From contig NZ_CP030139.2 of assembly GCF_003846445.2 (NCBI RefSeq), forward strand, positions 1,711,001 to 1,775,000: DNA of 64,000 nucleotides, read 5' to 3'. The translations under genes were made by a program, and so were the position numbers. The DNA is from Synechococcus elongatus PCC 11801 (lineage in GTDB: Bacteria; Cyanobacteriota; Cyanobacteriia; Synechococcales; Synechococcaceae). Below, in pieces: positions 1-8,554 of this stretch; within the stretch, counting starts at the first letter, position 1, and every line of letters begins with the position of its first letter. The notes under the pieces are model-generated. The model made no database searches, was not told the DNA's origin, and saw nothing but the letters and a program-made list of their open reading frames with translations.

Positions 1-717
1 AACCTGCCAGCGGGCATCAACCCAGCCAATCCCTTAGCAGTACTCCCTAATCAGCTGCCCAATTCTTTTCTCGGCGCTATATCAGCATCGATTATTAATA
101 ACAAAACCAAGCTATTGACAGATCCAACTTTAATCATTCAAGAAGGTGAAAAAAGTGAGGTTAAACTGACCAGCCAAGTTATTCAGAAAATTGAATCAGA
201 GACAACAACTAATGGTAGTGGACCGCCAACAGTCAGCCGAACGATTGACTTGGCAGATGTGGGCTTGCAGCTGACGATCAACGTCGAGCGTATTGATGAC
301 AATGGCTTTATTACTCTTACAGTCTTGCCCGCAATTTCTTCTCCACAGGATGTGGTTACCTTTGGTGATCCCAACACGAGCGGCGTCTTAACAACACTGA
401 TCAAGAAGCGGGAGGTCTCTTCCGGTAAGATTCGTTTGCGAGATGATCAAACCTTAATCCTGTCAGGCATCATCCAAGACGAAGAGCGGGAACGGGTGGC
501 CAAGATTCCCCTATTAGGTGATATTCCCCTGATTGGATCGCTGTTCCGCACGTCCTACACCGATCGCCAGCGACGAGAAGTGGTGGTCGTGATTACGCCC
601 AAAATCTTGGCAGATACCGATGCCACCGTCTTTGGCTATGGCTATCAGCCCAGCCCACCCGCTCAGTCAGTGTTAAACAACACGCTGCAGACCCCAACCG
701 TGGCTCCCTTGCCCTAG
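1..717 (+). CDS. pilQ: Type IV pilus secretin PilQ, C-terminal part (5' end outside window)
   Basis: The reading frame is open from base 1, so this is the end of a longer gene. The visible part is the C-terminal secretin domain that forms the multimeric outer-membrane channel through which the type IV pilus passes, serving twitching, phototaxis and DNA uptake. Seen in the sequence: the secretin core with the segment NPLAVLPNQLPNSF, the TDPTLIIQEGEKSEV strand, and the near-terminal hallmark IPLLGDIPLIGSLFR followed by RREVVVVITPKIL. A proline-rich tail of about 30 residues ends the protein. Family identity is firm. The amino-terminal AMIN and N0/N1 domains would lie upstream of the window. Two hairpins follow the stop codon at once. 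Confidence 0.93.
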   Translation, partial: NLPAGINPANPLAVLPNQLPNSFLGAISASIINNKTKLLTDPTLIIQEGEKSEVKLTSQVIQKIESETTTNGSGPPTVSRTIDLADVGLQLTINVERIDDNGFITLTVLPAISSPQDVVTFGDPNTSGVLTTLIKKREVSSGKIRLRDDQTLILSGIIQDEERERVAKIPLLGDIPLIGSLFRTSYTDRQRREVVVVITPKILADTDATVFGYGYQPSPPAQSVLNNTLQTPTVAPLP

Positions 718-737
718 AACAGCTTGTTTAGCTGTTC
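717..737 (+). terminator. Short hairpin after pilQ
   Basis: A 7-bp inverted repeat GAACAGC/GCTGTTC with a 7-nt loop starts at the last base of the pilQ stop codon. It has no U-tract, so alone it would be a weak terminator, but a stronger one follows. Confidence 0.45.
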
Positions 738-750
738 TGACTACTAGCTA

Positions 751-790
751 CTGCTCGTCGCCAACGTCGTGCTTGCGACGAGCAGTTTTC
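751..790 (+). terminator. Rho-independent terminator of pilQ
   Basis: CTGCTCGTCGC and GCGACGAGCAG form a perfect 11-bp stem around a 13-nt loop, followed by TTTTC. The T-run is on the plus-strand side, so it serves pilQ. It also separates pilQ from the convergent livF. Confidence 0.85.
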
Positions 791-811
791 TATGGCTTCA
801 ATGACGCTGAA

Positions 812-1525
812 TCAGCCGAGATAGGCTTGCTTGACACGGGGATCGGCAAGGAGATCCGCAGCAGGGCCCGAAAAAATCATTTGTCCTGCTTCTAGGACAT
901 AGCCGCGATTGGCGGTTTGCAGGGCCAAGGTCGCGTTTTGCTCAACCAAGAGAATCGTCATACCTTGCTCACGCAAGCGGCGGATGACCCCAAAAATCTC
1001 TTGGACAATTTGTGGTGCTAACCCCAAGCTTGGTTCATCCAACAGCAGCAGACGGGGGCGACTCATCAAGGCGCGGGCGATCGCTAGCATCTGTTGCTCG
1101 CCACCGCTCAGTGTGCCTGCCAGTTGGTCTTGTCGTTCCCGCAGGCGCGGGAAGCGATCGAATTGCAACTCTAGGTCGGTTTGAATGCCAACGCGATCGC
1201 GCCGACAGTAAGCCCCGAGCTCTAGATTGATCCGCACGCTTTGACGAGCCAAAACACGGCGACCCTCAGGACAGTGCGCCAGCCCCCGTCCCACCAGTTG
1301 CGGCGCTTGCATCTGTCCCAGATCTTGCTGGTTGTAAGAAATCCGGCCTTGTTGAAGTGGCACGAGGCGAGAAATGGCACGCAGGGTCGTCGTCTTCCCC
1401 GCCCCATTCGCCCCGATCAGAGCAACAATCTCGCCCGGAAAGACCTCAAGGGTCAAGTCAGTTAGGGCGGCAACGGCTCCATAGTTCACTGAGACCTGAC
1501 TCAGGTGCAAAAGGGGCTCACTCAT
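812..1525 (-). CDS. livF: Branched-chain/neutral amino acid ABC transporter ATPase LivF
   Basis: One of the two cytoplasmic ATPases that power an importer of the hydrophobic amino acid uptake family (Liv in enterics, Nat in cyanobacteria). The 237-residue protein has Walker A at about 38-45 (GANGAGKT), the signature LSGGE at about 139-143, Walker B ending LLLLDEP at about 159-165, and the LivF-type CPEGRRV segment near 85-91. It is the last gene of the five-gene minus-strand operon and overlaps the end of livG by 8 bp, which suggests coupled translation. The substrate cannot be read from the ATPase. Urea (Urt) importers are related, but no urease genes lie nearby. Confidence 0.9.
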   Translation of the reverse strand: MSEPLLHLSQVSVNYGAVAALTDLTLEVFPGEIVALIGANGAGKTTTLRAISRLVPLQQGRISYNQQDLGQMQAPQLVGRGLAHCPEGRRVLARQSVRINLELGAYCRRDRVGIQTDLELQFDRFPRLRERQDQLAGTLSGGEQQMLAIARALMSRPRLLLLDEPSLGLAPQIVQEIFGVIRRLREQGMTILLVEQNATLALQTANRGYVLEAGQMIFSGPAADLLADPRVKQAYLG

Positions 1526-2279
1526 CGCCTAGATATGCCTCAATTACCGCTGGGTCTTGGCGCACTGTAGCGGGATCCCCCAGCGCGATCAATTGGCCAA
1601 AATCCAATACTGCAATGCGATCGCATAGCCCCATCACCAGTGGCACGTGGTGTTCGATTAACACCACCGTCAGCTGAAACTGGTCGCGAATCATGCGAAT
1701 GCGATCGCTCAGTTCCTGTTTTTCCTTGGGGTTGAGTCCGGCTGCAGGTTCGTCCAACAGCAGGAGTTGCGGTTCTAGCGCTAGGGCTCGAGCAATTTCC
1801 AAGCGGCGGCGATCGCCATAGGCCAAACTGGCGGCGGGCTGATCGGCCTGATCGCTCAATTCCAGGAGTTCCAGGAGTTCTTGCACACGGCGGCGATCGC
1901 CACGGGACTGCCGTTTTGCGCGACTGGCGCCTAGTAGTTCGTCCCAAAGGGTTGTTTTGGCTTGGCGATGCCGAGCCACCAGCACGTTCTCGAAGACGGA
2001 GAGCTGATTGAAGAGCCGTAGGTTTTGGAATGTCCGGGCAATGCCACGGCTCGCAATTTGATCGGGTCGCTGACGATCAAGGCGATCGCCTTGGAAGAAA
2101 ATCTCACCACTACTCAGCGACTGCAGGCCGGTGATCAGGTTGAACAGCGTTGTCTTGCCCGCGCCATTCGGGCCGATCAGACCAAAAATCTCGCCCGCTT
2201 CCACACTCAAGGAAACCTGATTGACTGCGACCAACCCCCCAAAGCGGCGCGTCACTTGTTCCAGCTTTAGCAGGCTCAT
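1518..2279 (-). CDS. livG: Branched-chain/neutral amino acid ABC transporter ATPase LivG
   Basis: Second ATPase of the importer, 253 residues from the chosen ATG at 2279. That start overlaps the livM stop in an ATGA arrangement and begins [15 protein letters not shown]. An upstream in-frame ATG would only add a non-homologous tail read out of livM. Walker A is GPNGAGKT at about 36-43. [15 protein letters not shown] is the LivG-type signature, and [13 protein letters not shown] is Walker B. The AAGLNP segment after Walker B is typical of LivG rather than LivF. It should form a heterodimer with LivF beneath the LivH/LivM permeases. Confidence 0.9.
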   Translation of the reverse strand: MSLLKLEQVTRRFGGLVAVNQVSLSVEAGEIFGLIGPNGAGKTTLFNLITGLQSLSSGEIFFQGDRLDRQRPDQIASRGIARTFQNLRLFNQLSVFENVLVARHRQAKTTLWDELLGASRAKRQSRGDRRRVQELLELLELSDQADQPAASLAYGDRRRLEIARALALEPQLLLLDEPAAGLNPKEKQELSDRIRMIRDQFQLTVVLIEHHVPLVMGLCDRIAVLDFGQLIALGDPATVRQDPAVIEAYLGDE

Positions 2280-3199
2280 GCCGTCCTCCGTCGCCGAGGT
2301 CGGCTGGCACGAGGTTTGATCAGCCCTTGCGGGAAGTAGATGCTGCCCAACACCAGCAACAGCCCAAAGATCAGTAGGCGACCATCTTGCAACAGGCGGC
2401 TTAGCCCCGGCCACAGTCCTGGCACGGAGCCGATCGCCCGCAAAACTTCTGGCAAGGCAGTCAGCACCATTCCCCCTAAAACCGGACCAAAGGCACTCCG
2501 CGATCCGCCAATTAACACGAAAGCGAGGAAGGTAATGCTGGCATCAAAAGTGCCTTGCCGGGGGTTCCAGGTGTTGAGGAAGTGGGCGCTGACAACGCCG
2601 ACGAGACTGGCTAGAACGGCTCCCAAAACAAAGGCGAGGACTTTGTAGCGGGTGGTATTGACCGCGATCGCACTCGCTGCCAGTTCATCTTCACGGATCG
2701 CCGACAGCACCAGTCCGGTGCGCACCTGTTGCAGCCGCCAGCAACCTGCAACGGCGAGCATCAACAGCGGTAAGGCAATCCAGAGGTAGCCGACGGCGGA
2801 GCTGAAGGGTTGGGGGATGCCAAAAATGCCGACCGCTCCGCCCGTAATGGGTAGGTTGAGCGCAACCACCCGCACGATCTCGACCAGCGCGATCGTGGCG
2901 ATCGCCAGATAAATGCCGCGCAACCGTAGCACCGGATAGCCCACCAGCAGCGCCAGAATTGCTGCCGCGATCGCAGCTAAGCCCATTTCCAGCAGCAGGG
3001 CCCAAACGCTGTAGTCAGGGCTCGCTGTCAACCCCTTGGTAGAGAGGATCGCAGCCAGATAGCCTCCCAGAGCATAGAAAGCCGGTGAAGCCAAAGACAG
3101 CTGCCCAGCCATCAACGGCAGATAGACCGAGAGCCCCAGCGTCGCGCCCAGCAGCATCGACACCAGCAAAAATCCGTAGGTGGCGACCAAATTGCCCAT
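2276..3199 (-). CDS. livM: Branched-chain/neutral amino acid ABC permease LivM
   Basis: Inner-membrane permease of 307 residues with about eight to nine hydrophobic helices. The LivM family segment GYPVLRLRGIYLAIATIALVE lies in the first third, and FVLIGGSRSAFGPVLGG lies in the last third. The charged tail [11 protein letters not shown] is cytoplasmic by the positive-inside rule. The start lies 3 bp after the livH stop and the stop overlaps livG, so the gene sits in the middle of a tight operon. It pairs with LivH to form the translocation pathway. Confidence 0.9.
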   Translation of the reverse strand: MGNLVATYGFLLVSMLLGATLGLSVYLPLMAGQLSLASPAFYALGGYLAAILSTKGLTASPDYSVWALLLEMGLAAIAAAILALLVGYPVLRLRGIYLAIATIALVEIVRVVALNLPITGGAVGIFGIPQPFSSAVGYLWIALPLLMLAVAGCWRLQQVRTGLVLSAIREDELAASAIAVNTTRYKVLAFVLGAVLASLVGVVSAHFLNTWNPRQGTFDASITFLAFVLIGGSRSAFGPVLGGMVLTALPEVLRAIGSVPGLWPGLSRLLQDGRLLIFGLLLVLGSIYFPQGLIKPRASRPRRRRTA

Positions 3200-3202
3200 G
3201 GT

Positions 3203-4144
3203 CTAGACCTTCTCCATCCGTGCCCGGCTGAACAACCCCTGCGGACGAATCAACAGGATGGCAAACAACAGTGCAAAGGCAACGGCATCGCGATAGCCCG
3301 ACCACTGCGGGGGCACCCAGGCCTCGGCCAAGCCCAAAACCAGTCCCCCCGCAATCGTGCCGGGAATATTGCCTAGCCCACCCAAGACCATCACACTCAG
3401 CCCCTTCAACCCGTAGGCAATGCCGAAGTACGGGCCAGTGATGCTGACGCTGGTGCCGACCAGCGCACCCGCCAAGCCACCGAGGACGCCACTCAGGAAA
3501 AAGGTAAAGCGAATGTAGCGCTCGGGGTCGATCCCTAGCAGGCTCGCCGTGGTGGCATCTTCTGCAACCGCCTTCAGAGCATGACCGATCCGCGTGCCGT
3601 TGATCAGCCAAGTCAGCAGGCTGAACATGGCGATCGCGACACCAAAGAGGATGATTTGCACTGTTCGGATTTGGATCGGGCGATCGCTGCTGCCGAAGTT
3701 AATTGCGCTGGGTAAGTCGCCGTAAATATTGCTGGGGAAGGTGTAAATTTCAGCCCCCACCAAGATTTGAATCAGATTGACGACAAATACTGCTGCACCA
3801 AGGCTAGAAATGAGAGTCAGTAGGGAGTCGGCTTGGCGTTTCCGGAGTGGACGAAAAGCCACTTGTTCGATCAGCAGACTGGCACCACCCGCCAACAAGC
3901 TGCCCAAGATTAAAGCCAGGGCAAACGGCAAACTGAAGGGCAGCGCTACATTGGCGAGCAGACCGTTGAAACTAAACCGGCCACCTGCCAAGGCGTAGGT
4001 CAAATAGGCGCCCAACGTAAAAACAGCACCATGGGCAAAATTAATCACGCCGAGGATCGAGAAGACCAGCGTGTAACCGAGGGCGAAGAGGGCATAGACT
4101 CCTCCGATCGCCAGGCCGTTGATCAGCGGTTGTAACCAATCCAT
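3203..4144 (-). CDS. livH: Branched-chain/neutral amino acid ABC permease LivH
   Basis: Inner-membrane permease of 313 residues. The N-terminus INGLAIGGVYALFALGYTLVF and the following GVINFAHGAVFTLGAY are strong LivH/LivM-type signatures. GHALKAVAEDATTASLLGID is the coupling loop that contacts the ATPases, and the later VMVLGGLGNIPGTIAGG segment is also conserved. Its ATG shares one base with the stop of the binding-protein gene (TAATG), so translation is probably coupled to it. Confidence 0.9.
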   Translation of the reverse strand: MDWLQPLINGLAIGGVYALFALGYTLVFSILGVINFAHGAVFTLGAYLTYALAGGRFSFNGLLANVALPFSLPFALALILGSLLAGGASLLIEQVAFRPLRKRQADSLLTLISSLGAAVFVVNLIQILVGAEIYTFPSNIYGDLPSAINFGSSDRPIQIRTVQIILFGVAIAMFSLLTWLINGTRIGHALKAVAEDATTASLLGIDPERYIRFTFFLSGVLGGLAGALVGTSVSITGPYFGIAYGLKGLSVMVLGGLGNIPGTIAGGLVLGLAEAWVPPQWSGYRDAVAFALLFAILLIRPQGLFSRARMEKV

Positions 4145-5343
4145 TAGGGCAGCAGCTCAAAGTCGCCTTGGCCATCGGGCTTCATCCGAATCCGCGCCAC
4201 GTAGAACTGCTCTTGGTTGACCTCGCCCCCAGGCGTAAAAGATAGGCGCCCCAAGGGTGTCTCATAGGTGCCGCTGAGCATGGCTTGCAGGAGCACTTTT
4301 CGCCGTTCGGGTAAGGGCAGGTTCACCACTGGTTGCTGTTGGTTAACGCGGTTGAGGGATTCCGCAATCACTTGCACCGCCGAGAAAATCTGGGCACTGA
4401 ACTGCGAGGGCTGCTTACCAAACTGGGCTTCGTAGCGCTGGCGAAAGTCTTTGTTAACGGGACTATCAAAGTTGGGGCTGTAGGTCTGGGCCACGATGAT
4501 GCCATCGCAACGCTGCTGACAGACGGGAAAAACGTTCGGCGTATTGAAGCCGTTGCCACCGACAATCAAGCCGCTGTAACCCAGCTCTCGTAGTTGGCGT
4601 ACCAGGTTGCCGCCATCCGCTGCGAGGGACGAGAGCACGATGATGTCTGGTTTTTGCTGGAGTGCCTGACTAATCAGCCCTTGGAAATCGCTATCGCTGA
4701 CTTGGTAGCGCTGCACCAATGCGAGGTTCAGGCCAGCATCCTTGACCGCTTTTTGGAAAACTTCTGTCTCCGATCGCGAGTAGGCATCGTCTTGGGCGTA
4801 GACGACCACCACCCGTTGTGCTTGGGGATTGAGCTTGCGGGCTGCCGCGATCGCCTGGGGGGCCACCACTGAAGCGGGAGCTGAAAGGCGCACGATAAAG
4901 TTGCCGAGCTCCGGAATGCCCTTGGCCGTATTCGAGGCGGCAAGGACCGGAACGCCCGCCCGCTCTGCGATCGGATCGGCTCCAAATGCCTGCTGCGACA
5001 GGGTTGGGCCAATGATCGCCACGACTTCATTGACGTTGATCAGAGTCTGGAAGGCATTGATCGCGCTGGCTTCGTCGCTGCCGCTGTCCTGCACCCGAAA
5101 GTCAATTGGAACACCGGTTGCGGGGCGTTCAAACACTGCTTTAGCGATTTGCAGACCGGCCAGTTGCTCCTGACCAAACAGAGAGGCATTGCCGGTTTGG
5201 GCGATCGCCAGACCCAAGGGTTGGGCACCTGCGACTGGCGGTGCGCTGCTCTCTTGGCAGGCTGTCGCCAGTCCCAACACCACGGCTGCCAGCCCCAACG
5301 TCCGGGACAGGGCAGAGTGGAATGGCGATCGCAGCACGGGCAT
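4144..5343 (-). CDS. ABC transporter substrate-binding lipoprotein (Leu/Ile/Val-binding type)
   Basis: Substrate-binding protein of 399 residues for the LivHMGF importer. The start chosen is the ATG at 5343, with AGAGAGA a few bases upstream. A longer frame would run into ndk. The N-terminus is a signal peptide (LGLAAVVLGLATAC) ending in a lipobox-like LATAC, so it is probably anchored to the membrane by the cysteine. The mature part shows the type I periplasmic fold: LGLAIAQTGNASLFGQEQ, AIIGPTLSQQAFGADPIAE, and the PFSA-like variant QFSAQIFSAVQVIAESL. The ligand is likely a neutral or branched-chain amino acid by family. The lineup resembles cyanobacterial Nat transporters, but the exact substrate is not shown. 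Confidence 0.87.
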   Translation of the reverse strand: MPVLRSPFHSALSRTLGLAAVVLGLATACQESSAPPVAGAQPLGLAIAQTGNASLFGQEQLAGLQIAKAVFERPATGVPIDFRVQDSGSDEASAINAFQTLINVNEVVAIIGPTLSQQAFGADPIAERAGVPVLAASNTAKGIPELGNFIVRLSAPASVVAPQAIAAARKLNPQAQRVVVVYAQDDAYSRSETEVFQKAVKDAGLNLALVQRYQVSDSDFQGLISQALQQKPDIIVLSSLAADGGNLVRQLRELGYSGLIVGGNGFNTPNVFPVCQQRCDGIIVAQTYSPNFDSPVNKDFRQRYEAQFGKQPSQFSAQIFSAVQVIAESLNRVNQQQPVVNLPLPERRKVLLQAMLSGTYETPLGRLSFTPGGEVNQEQFYVARIRMKPDGQGDFELLP

Positions 5344-5372
5344 GGCAATGTCTCTCTGAGGGGATGCAGTGC

Positions 5373-5828
5373 TTATTCGTAGAGCCAGGGTTGAATCGTG
5401 GGAGTCCACTCGGTCAGCTCTTCGGAGCTGAACCAGAGCGCAATTTCCCGTTGCGCCGTCTCGATCGCATCCGAGCCGTGGATGATGTTGCGGCCAATGT
5501 TGACGCCAAAGTCACCGCGAATCGTACCCGGTTCCGCCGTCAGCGGATTGGTCGCACCGATCAATTTACGGGCTGCAGCCACAACGCCGTCTCCCTCCAA
5601 GACGATCGCCACGATCGGGCCGGAAGTGATGAACTCAACAAGGCCATTGAAGAAGGGGCGCTCGCGGTGAACATCATAGTGCTGCTCAGCCAGCTCACGG
5701 CTGGGCTTGAGCTGCTTGAGGCCCACTAATTTAAACCCTTTTTGCTCGAAGCGGCTGATGATCGTACCCACCAGGCCCCGCTGAACGCCATCGGGTTTGA
5801 TGGCAATAAACGTGCGTTCCACAGACAT
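5373..5828 (-). CDS. ndk: Nucleoside diphosphate kinase
   Basis: Transfers the gamma phosphate from ATP to other nucleoside diphosphates through a phosphohistidine. The protein has 151 residues from the ATG at 5828, chosen because [18 protein letters not shown] is the canonical beginning and GAGGAC lies just upstream. The active-site motif NIIHGSD places the catalytic histidine at about residue 117. [15 protein letters not shown] is the conserved Kpn-loop region. It lies 29 bp upstream of the amino-acid transporter operon and may be co-transcribed with it. An intrinsic-terminator-like hairpin sits directly before its ribosome binding site. Confidence 0.96.
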   Translation of the reverse strand: MSVERTFIAIKPDGVQRGLVGTIISRFEQKGFKLVGLKQLKPSRELAEQHYDVHRERPFFNGLVEFITSGPIVAIVLEGDGVVAAARKLIGATNPLTAEPGTIRGDFGVNIGRNIIHGSDAIETAQREIALWFSSEELTEWTPTIQPWLYE

Positions 5829-5841
5829 TGGGATAGTCCTC

Positions 5842-5870
5842 AAAAAGAGGCAAGCCGAACGGGCTTGCCT
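5842..5870 (-). terminator. Terminator-like hairpin between flotillin gene and ndk
   Basis: On the minus strand AGGCAAGCC and GGCTTGCCT form a perfect 9-bp stem with loop CGTTC, followed by CTTTTTG. It ends the flotillin operon. Its U-tract lies about 6 bp before the GAGGAC ribosome binding site of ndk, so it could also act as an attenuator of ndk. Confidence 0.8.
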
Positions 5871-5932
5871 TCCTATGGTTTGGGATCACTGGGATTCTTG
5901 ACAAGCGATCGCGGTCACATCCCTACGGTCAA

Positions 5933-7174
5933 TCACTTTGTTGATGGTGGTGTGGATTGACCAGGAAGTGATTTGGCGAGGTCAATACCGGTGGTCTGCT
6001 TCAGTTTTTCGAGCAGACTGGCAATCTGGGTTGCGGTGCCTTCGCCTTCGCCAATCACCGTAATCGACTCGACATCAATATCCGGTACGGTGCCCGATAG
6101 GGTGGAGAGCAGAGACTCCAGCTTCTGCAAGAGGAAGATGTCGCGTGCATTGCCTCCTGCTGACTTCCAGGCTTCTGCCAGTCGCTTAGTGCCCTCAGCT
6201 TGGGCTTTCCCGTCCTCGACAATCCGAGCAGCAGAACCCCGCGCTTCGGCGATCGCCCGTTTGCAGGCAGCTTCCGCCGGGGCAATCACATCCGCTTGGA
6301 GTTGCTGTTGCACCTGTTTGATCCGTTCCTGCTGGACGGGTAGTTCTGCTTGGCTACGGGCAACTTCAGTCGCAATGTCCGCTTCCGCTTCCGCCACGAC
6401 GGCTTCACGCCGCGTCAGGGCATCTTGAATGCGGCGTTCGGCTTCGGCTTGGGCGATCGCCACGTCGCGATCAATCCGCCGGAGCGCCGTGATCTTGTCA
6501 TTCTCTGCTGTCTGAATGGCCGAGGCGGCTTGGGCTTCCGCTTCCGCAATGCGGGCATCCCGCTGCAGATCAGCTCGCTGCTTGCGGCCGCTGGCTGAGA
6601 GATAGCCCACTTCATCGGAAATGTTCTGGACTTGCAGCGTATCCAAAACAAGGCCGAGCTGTTCGAGATCGTCCTCTGCTTCTTCCAGCAGACTTTTCGC
6701 AAAAGCGATTTTGTCTTCGTTGATCTGCTCTGGGGTCAGACTCGCCAGCACGCCGCGCAAATTGCCTTCCAAGGTTTCCTTGGCCATTTGCTCAATTTCC
6801 TTGCGGCTCTTGCCCAAAAGGCGCTCGATCGCGTTGTGAATCGTCGGTTCTTCGCCAGCAATTTTGATGTTGGCGACCCCTTCTACGGTCAGGGGAATGC
6901 CGCCCTTGGAATAGGCGTTGGAGACGCGCAGCTCGATGATCATGTTGGTCAGATCCATGCGCAGCGCCTTCTCTAGCAAGGGCACTCGCAGGCTACTACC
7001 ACCTTTGACTAAGCGATAGCCCACTCGGCGGCCATCGCTGCTGCGGCGACTACTACCCGCAAAAATCAGAATTTCACTGGGTTGGCAGATGTAGTAGAGG
7101 TTGCGCAATACCAAGCTGCCAGCCCCGGCGCCAGCCCCAAGCACAACCAGCAGCGCAAAAATTGTTTCAAACAT
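5933..7174 (-). CDS. Flotillin-like SPFH/band-7 membrane protein (downstream copy)
   Basis: A 413-residue protein with one N-terminal transmembrane helix (about 1-25), an SPFH/band-7 domain (about 30-190, including GYRLVKGGSSLRVPLLEKA and the repeated hydrophobic MAKETLEGNLRGVLASL), then a long alanine/glutamate-rich coiled coil (about 190-340) with many AEAEA repeats. This is the architecture of flotillin and YqiK proteins, which form oligomers in ordered membrane microdomains. Its ATG shares a base with the stop of the upstream flotillin gene (TGATG). The two copies are clear paralogues, sharing KETLEGNLRGV and the domain order. The cellular role in cyanobacteria is not known to me. Confidence 0.85.
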   Translation of the reverse strand: MFETIFALLVVLGAGAGAGSLVLRNLYYICQPSEILIFAGSSRRSSDGRRVGYRLVKGGSSLRVPLLEKALRMDLTNMIIELRVSNAYSKGGIPLTVEGVANIKIAGEEPTIHNAIERLLGKSRKEIEQMAKETLEGNLRGVLASLTPEQINEDKIAFAKSLLEEAEDDLEQLGLVLDTLQVQNISDEVGYLSASGRKQRADLQRDARIAEAEAQAASAIQTAENDKITALRRIDRDVAIAQAEAERRIQDALTRREAVVAEAEADIATEVARSQAELPVQQERIKQVQQQLQADVIAPAEAACKRAIAEARGSAARIVEDGKAQAEGTKRLAEAWKSAGGNARDIFLLQKLESLLSTLSGTVPDIDVESITVIGEGEGTATQIASLLEKLKQTTGIDLAKSLPGQSTPPSTK

Positions 7175-8514
7175 CAGACTTCACCTCCGGGACGACGGCT
7201 TAAGGTTCCAATCACATCCAGTCCCAACGTGTCATCCACCCGCTGGAGGAACTGCTGCACAATTTCGGGGTAGGCGTTAATGAGTCGTGCCAAGGCTTGA
7301 CCATCCCCACCATCGACCACACGGACATGGTTGAGATGCAGGCGTCCAGGGATTTGGGCCGCCTCCTTAAGCACCATCTCAATTTGCTGAATTAAGAACA
7401 GCTCAGCCGCTTCCGGTCCGGCCGATCGCCAAACCTGACTGAGCAAATCACTCACCTCAGCGGCAGCTTTGGCATTCTCTGCCAGGGTAGCTGCGGCCCC
7501 CCGCGCTTGCAGGGTTTTCGCGACTCGTTGGGCTTCTGCTGGCAAGACCTCATCCGCTTCCAGTCGCAGTTTTTCCAGCTCAGCCCGCAGCGCTTGTAGT
7601 CGTTGTTCAGCCTTGGCACGGGCTTCCTTGGCTGCGGCAGTTGTCCGCTCTTCTTCGGACCGGACTTGCTGATCAAGTTGGGCTTTAATCTTGCGCAGCT
7701 CGTTTTGCCGTTGCTGCACCACAGTCGCGGCTTGGGCGCGGGCGACCTCGGCTTGCTGTTGAGCATCGGCTTCGCGGCGATCGGCCTCCCCCAAAGCCTC
7801 GGCCTCGGCAATCTCCGCATCCCGTGTGATCTGGGCAATCCGCCGACGCCCAATTGACTTGAGGTAGTCTACGTCGTCGGCCACGCTTTGGATCTTGAGC
7901 GTGTCTAACCGCAGCCCCAATTTCGAGAGATCGTGGCTGACATCTTCGGCAATCCGCTCGGCAAAGCGCAGTCGATCCTCATTCACTTCCTCGGGGGTGA
8001 GGGTGGCGACCACGCCCCGCAGGTTGCCTTCGAGGGTTTCACGAGCGACACGGGCAATCTCGGACCGATTGCGATCGAGGAACCGCTCGATCGCGTTGCC
8101 GACCAAGCGGGGATCGGTAGAGACTTTGACGTTGGCGATCGCTTGGATGTTGATCGGGGTGCCGCCCTTGGCGTAGGCATTGGTGACCTCTACGGGCACC
8201 GGCATGGTGGTCACATCCATTCGTTTGACGGTTTCGATCACCGGAATCGTCAGCGTCCGTCCACCAAAGAGTACGCGATAGCCCACCAGTTCCCCTTTGG
8301 GATTGCGATGCTTACGCCCCGACACAATCAAGATTTCGTTGGGGTTACAGATGCGAAGGCAGGATTTGATGATGACGAATAGGACGAGAAAGCCAACGAT
8401 CCCAAAGCCAAGGGTGCCGCCAACCCAATCACCCTGTTGTGTGGCATCGCTGGTGGGGGGCTGCGACTCAACTTGCGCTAACACCAGCGGGGAATGATCT
8501 GGAAGCAGAGACAT
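7174..8514 (-). CDS. Flotillin-like SPFH/band-7 membrane protein (upstream copy)
   Basis: A 446-residue paralogue of the next gene. The start at 8514 is preferred because AGGAG lies 9 bp upstream; an ATG 21 bp earlier lacks this. The N-terminal part has an exposed segment and a transmembrane helix (GTLGFGIVGFLVLFVIIKS). The SPFH domain contains GYRVLFGGRTLTIPVIETV and VARETLEGNLRGVVATL. A long Q/A/E/R-rich coiled coil occupies about residues 215-360. The C-terminus ends in a glycine-rich, charged tail. It lies between the NfeD-like gene and its paralogue on the same strand and is probably co-transcribed. Hetero-oligomerisation of the two flotillins is my inference. Confidence 0.85.
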   Translation of the reverse strand: MSLLPDHSPLVLAQVESQPPTSDATQQGDWVGGTLGFGIVGFLVLFVIIKSCLRICNPNEILIVSGRKHRNPKGELVGYRVLFGGRTLTIPVIETVKRMDVTTMPVPVEVTNAYAKGGTPINIQAIANVKVSTDPRLVGNAIERFLDRNRSEIARVARETLEGNLRGVVATLTPEEVNEDRLRFAERIAEDVSHDLSKLGLRLDTLKIQSVADDVDYLKSIGRRRIAQITRDAEIAEAEALGEADRREADAQQQAEVARAQAATVVQQRQNELRKIKAQLDQQVRSEEERTTAAAKEARAKAEQRLQALRAELEKLRLEADEVLPAEAQRVAKTLQARGAAATLAENAKAAAEVSDLLSQVWRSAGPEAAELFLIQQIEMVLKEAAQIPGRLHLNHVRVVDGGDGQALARLINAYPEIVQQFLQRVDDTLGLDVIGTLSRRPGGEV

Positions 8515-8554
8515 TCGGACTCTCCTAGGAGACAACCTCTTAGACAGCAGCAGT

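Noticed and set aside
3015..3611. A 198-codon minus-strand frame across livH and livM
   Set aside because: It is out of frame with two clear permease genes, and its Gly/Arg/Cys-rich product is typical of a shadow frame in GC-rich DNA.
4144..5343. A urea importer (Urt) as the identity of the Liv-type cluster
   Set aside because: No urease genes are nearby and the binding protein is lipobox-bearing and LivK/Nat-like; not strictly excluded, but less likely.
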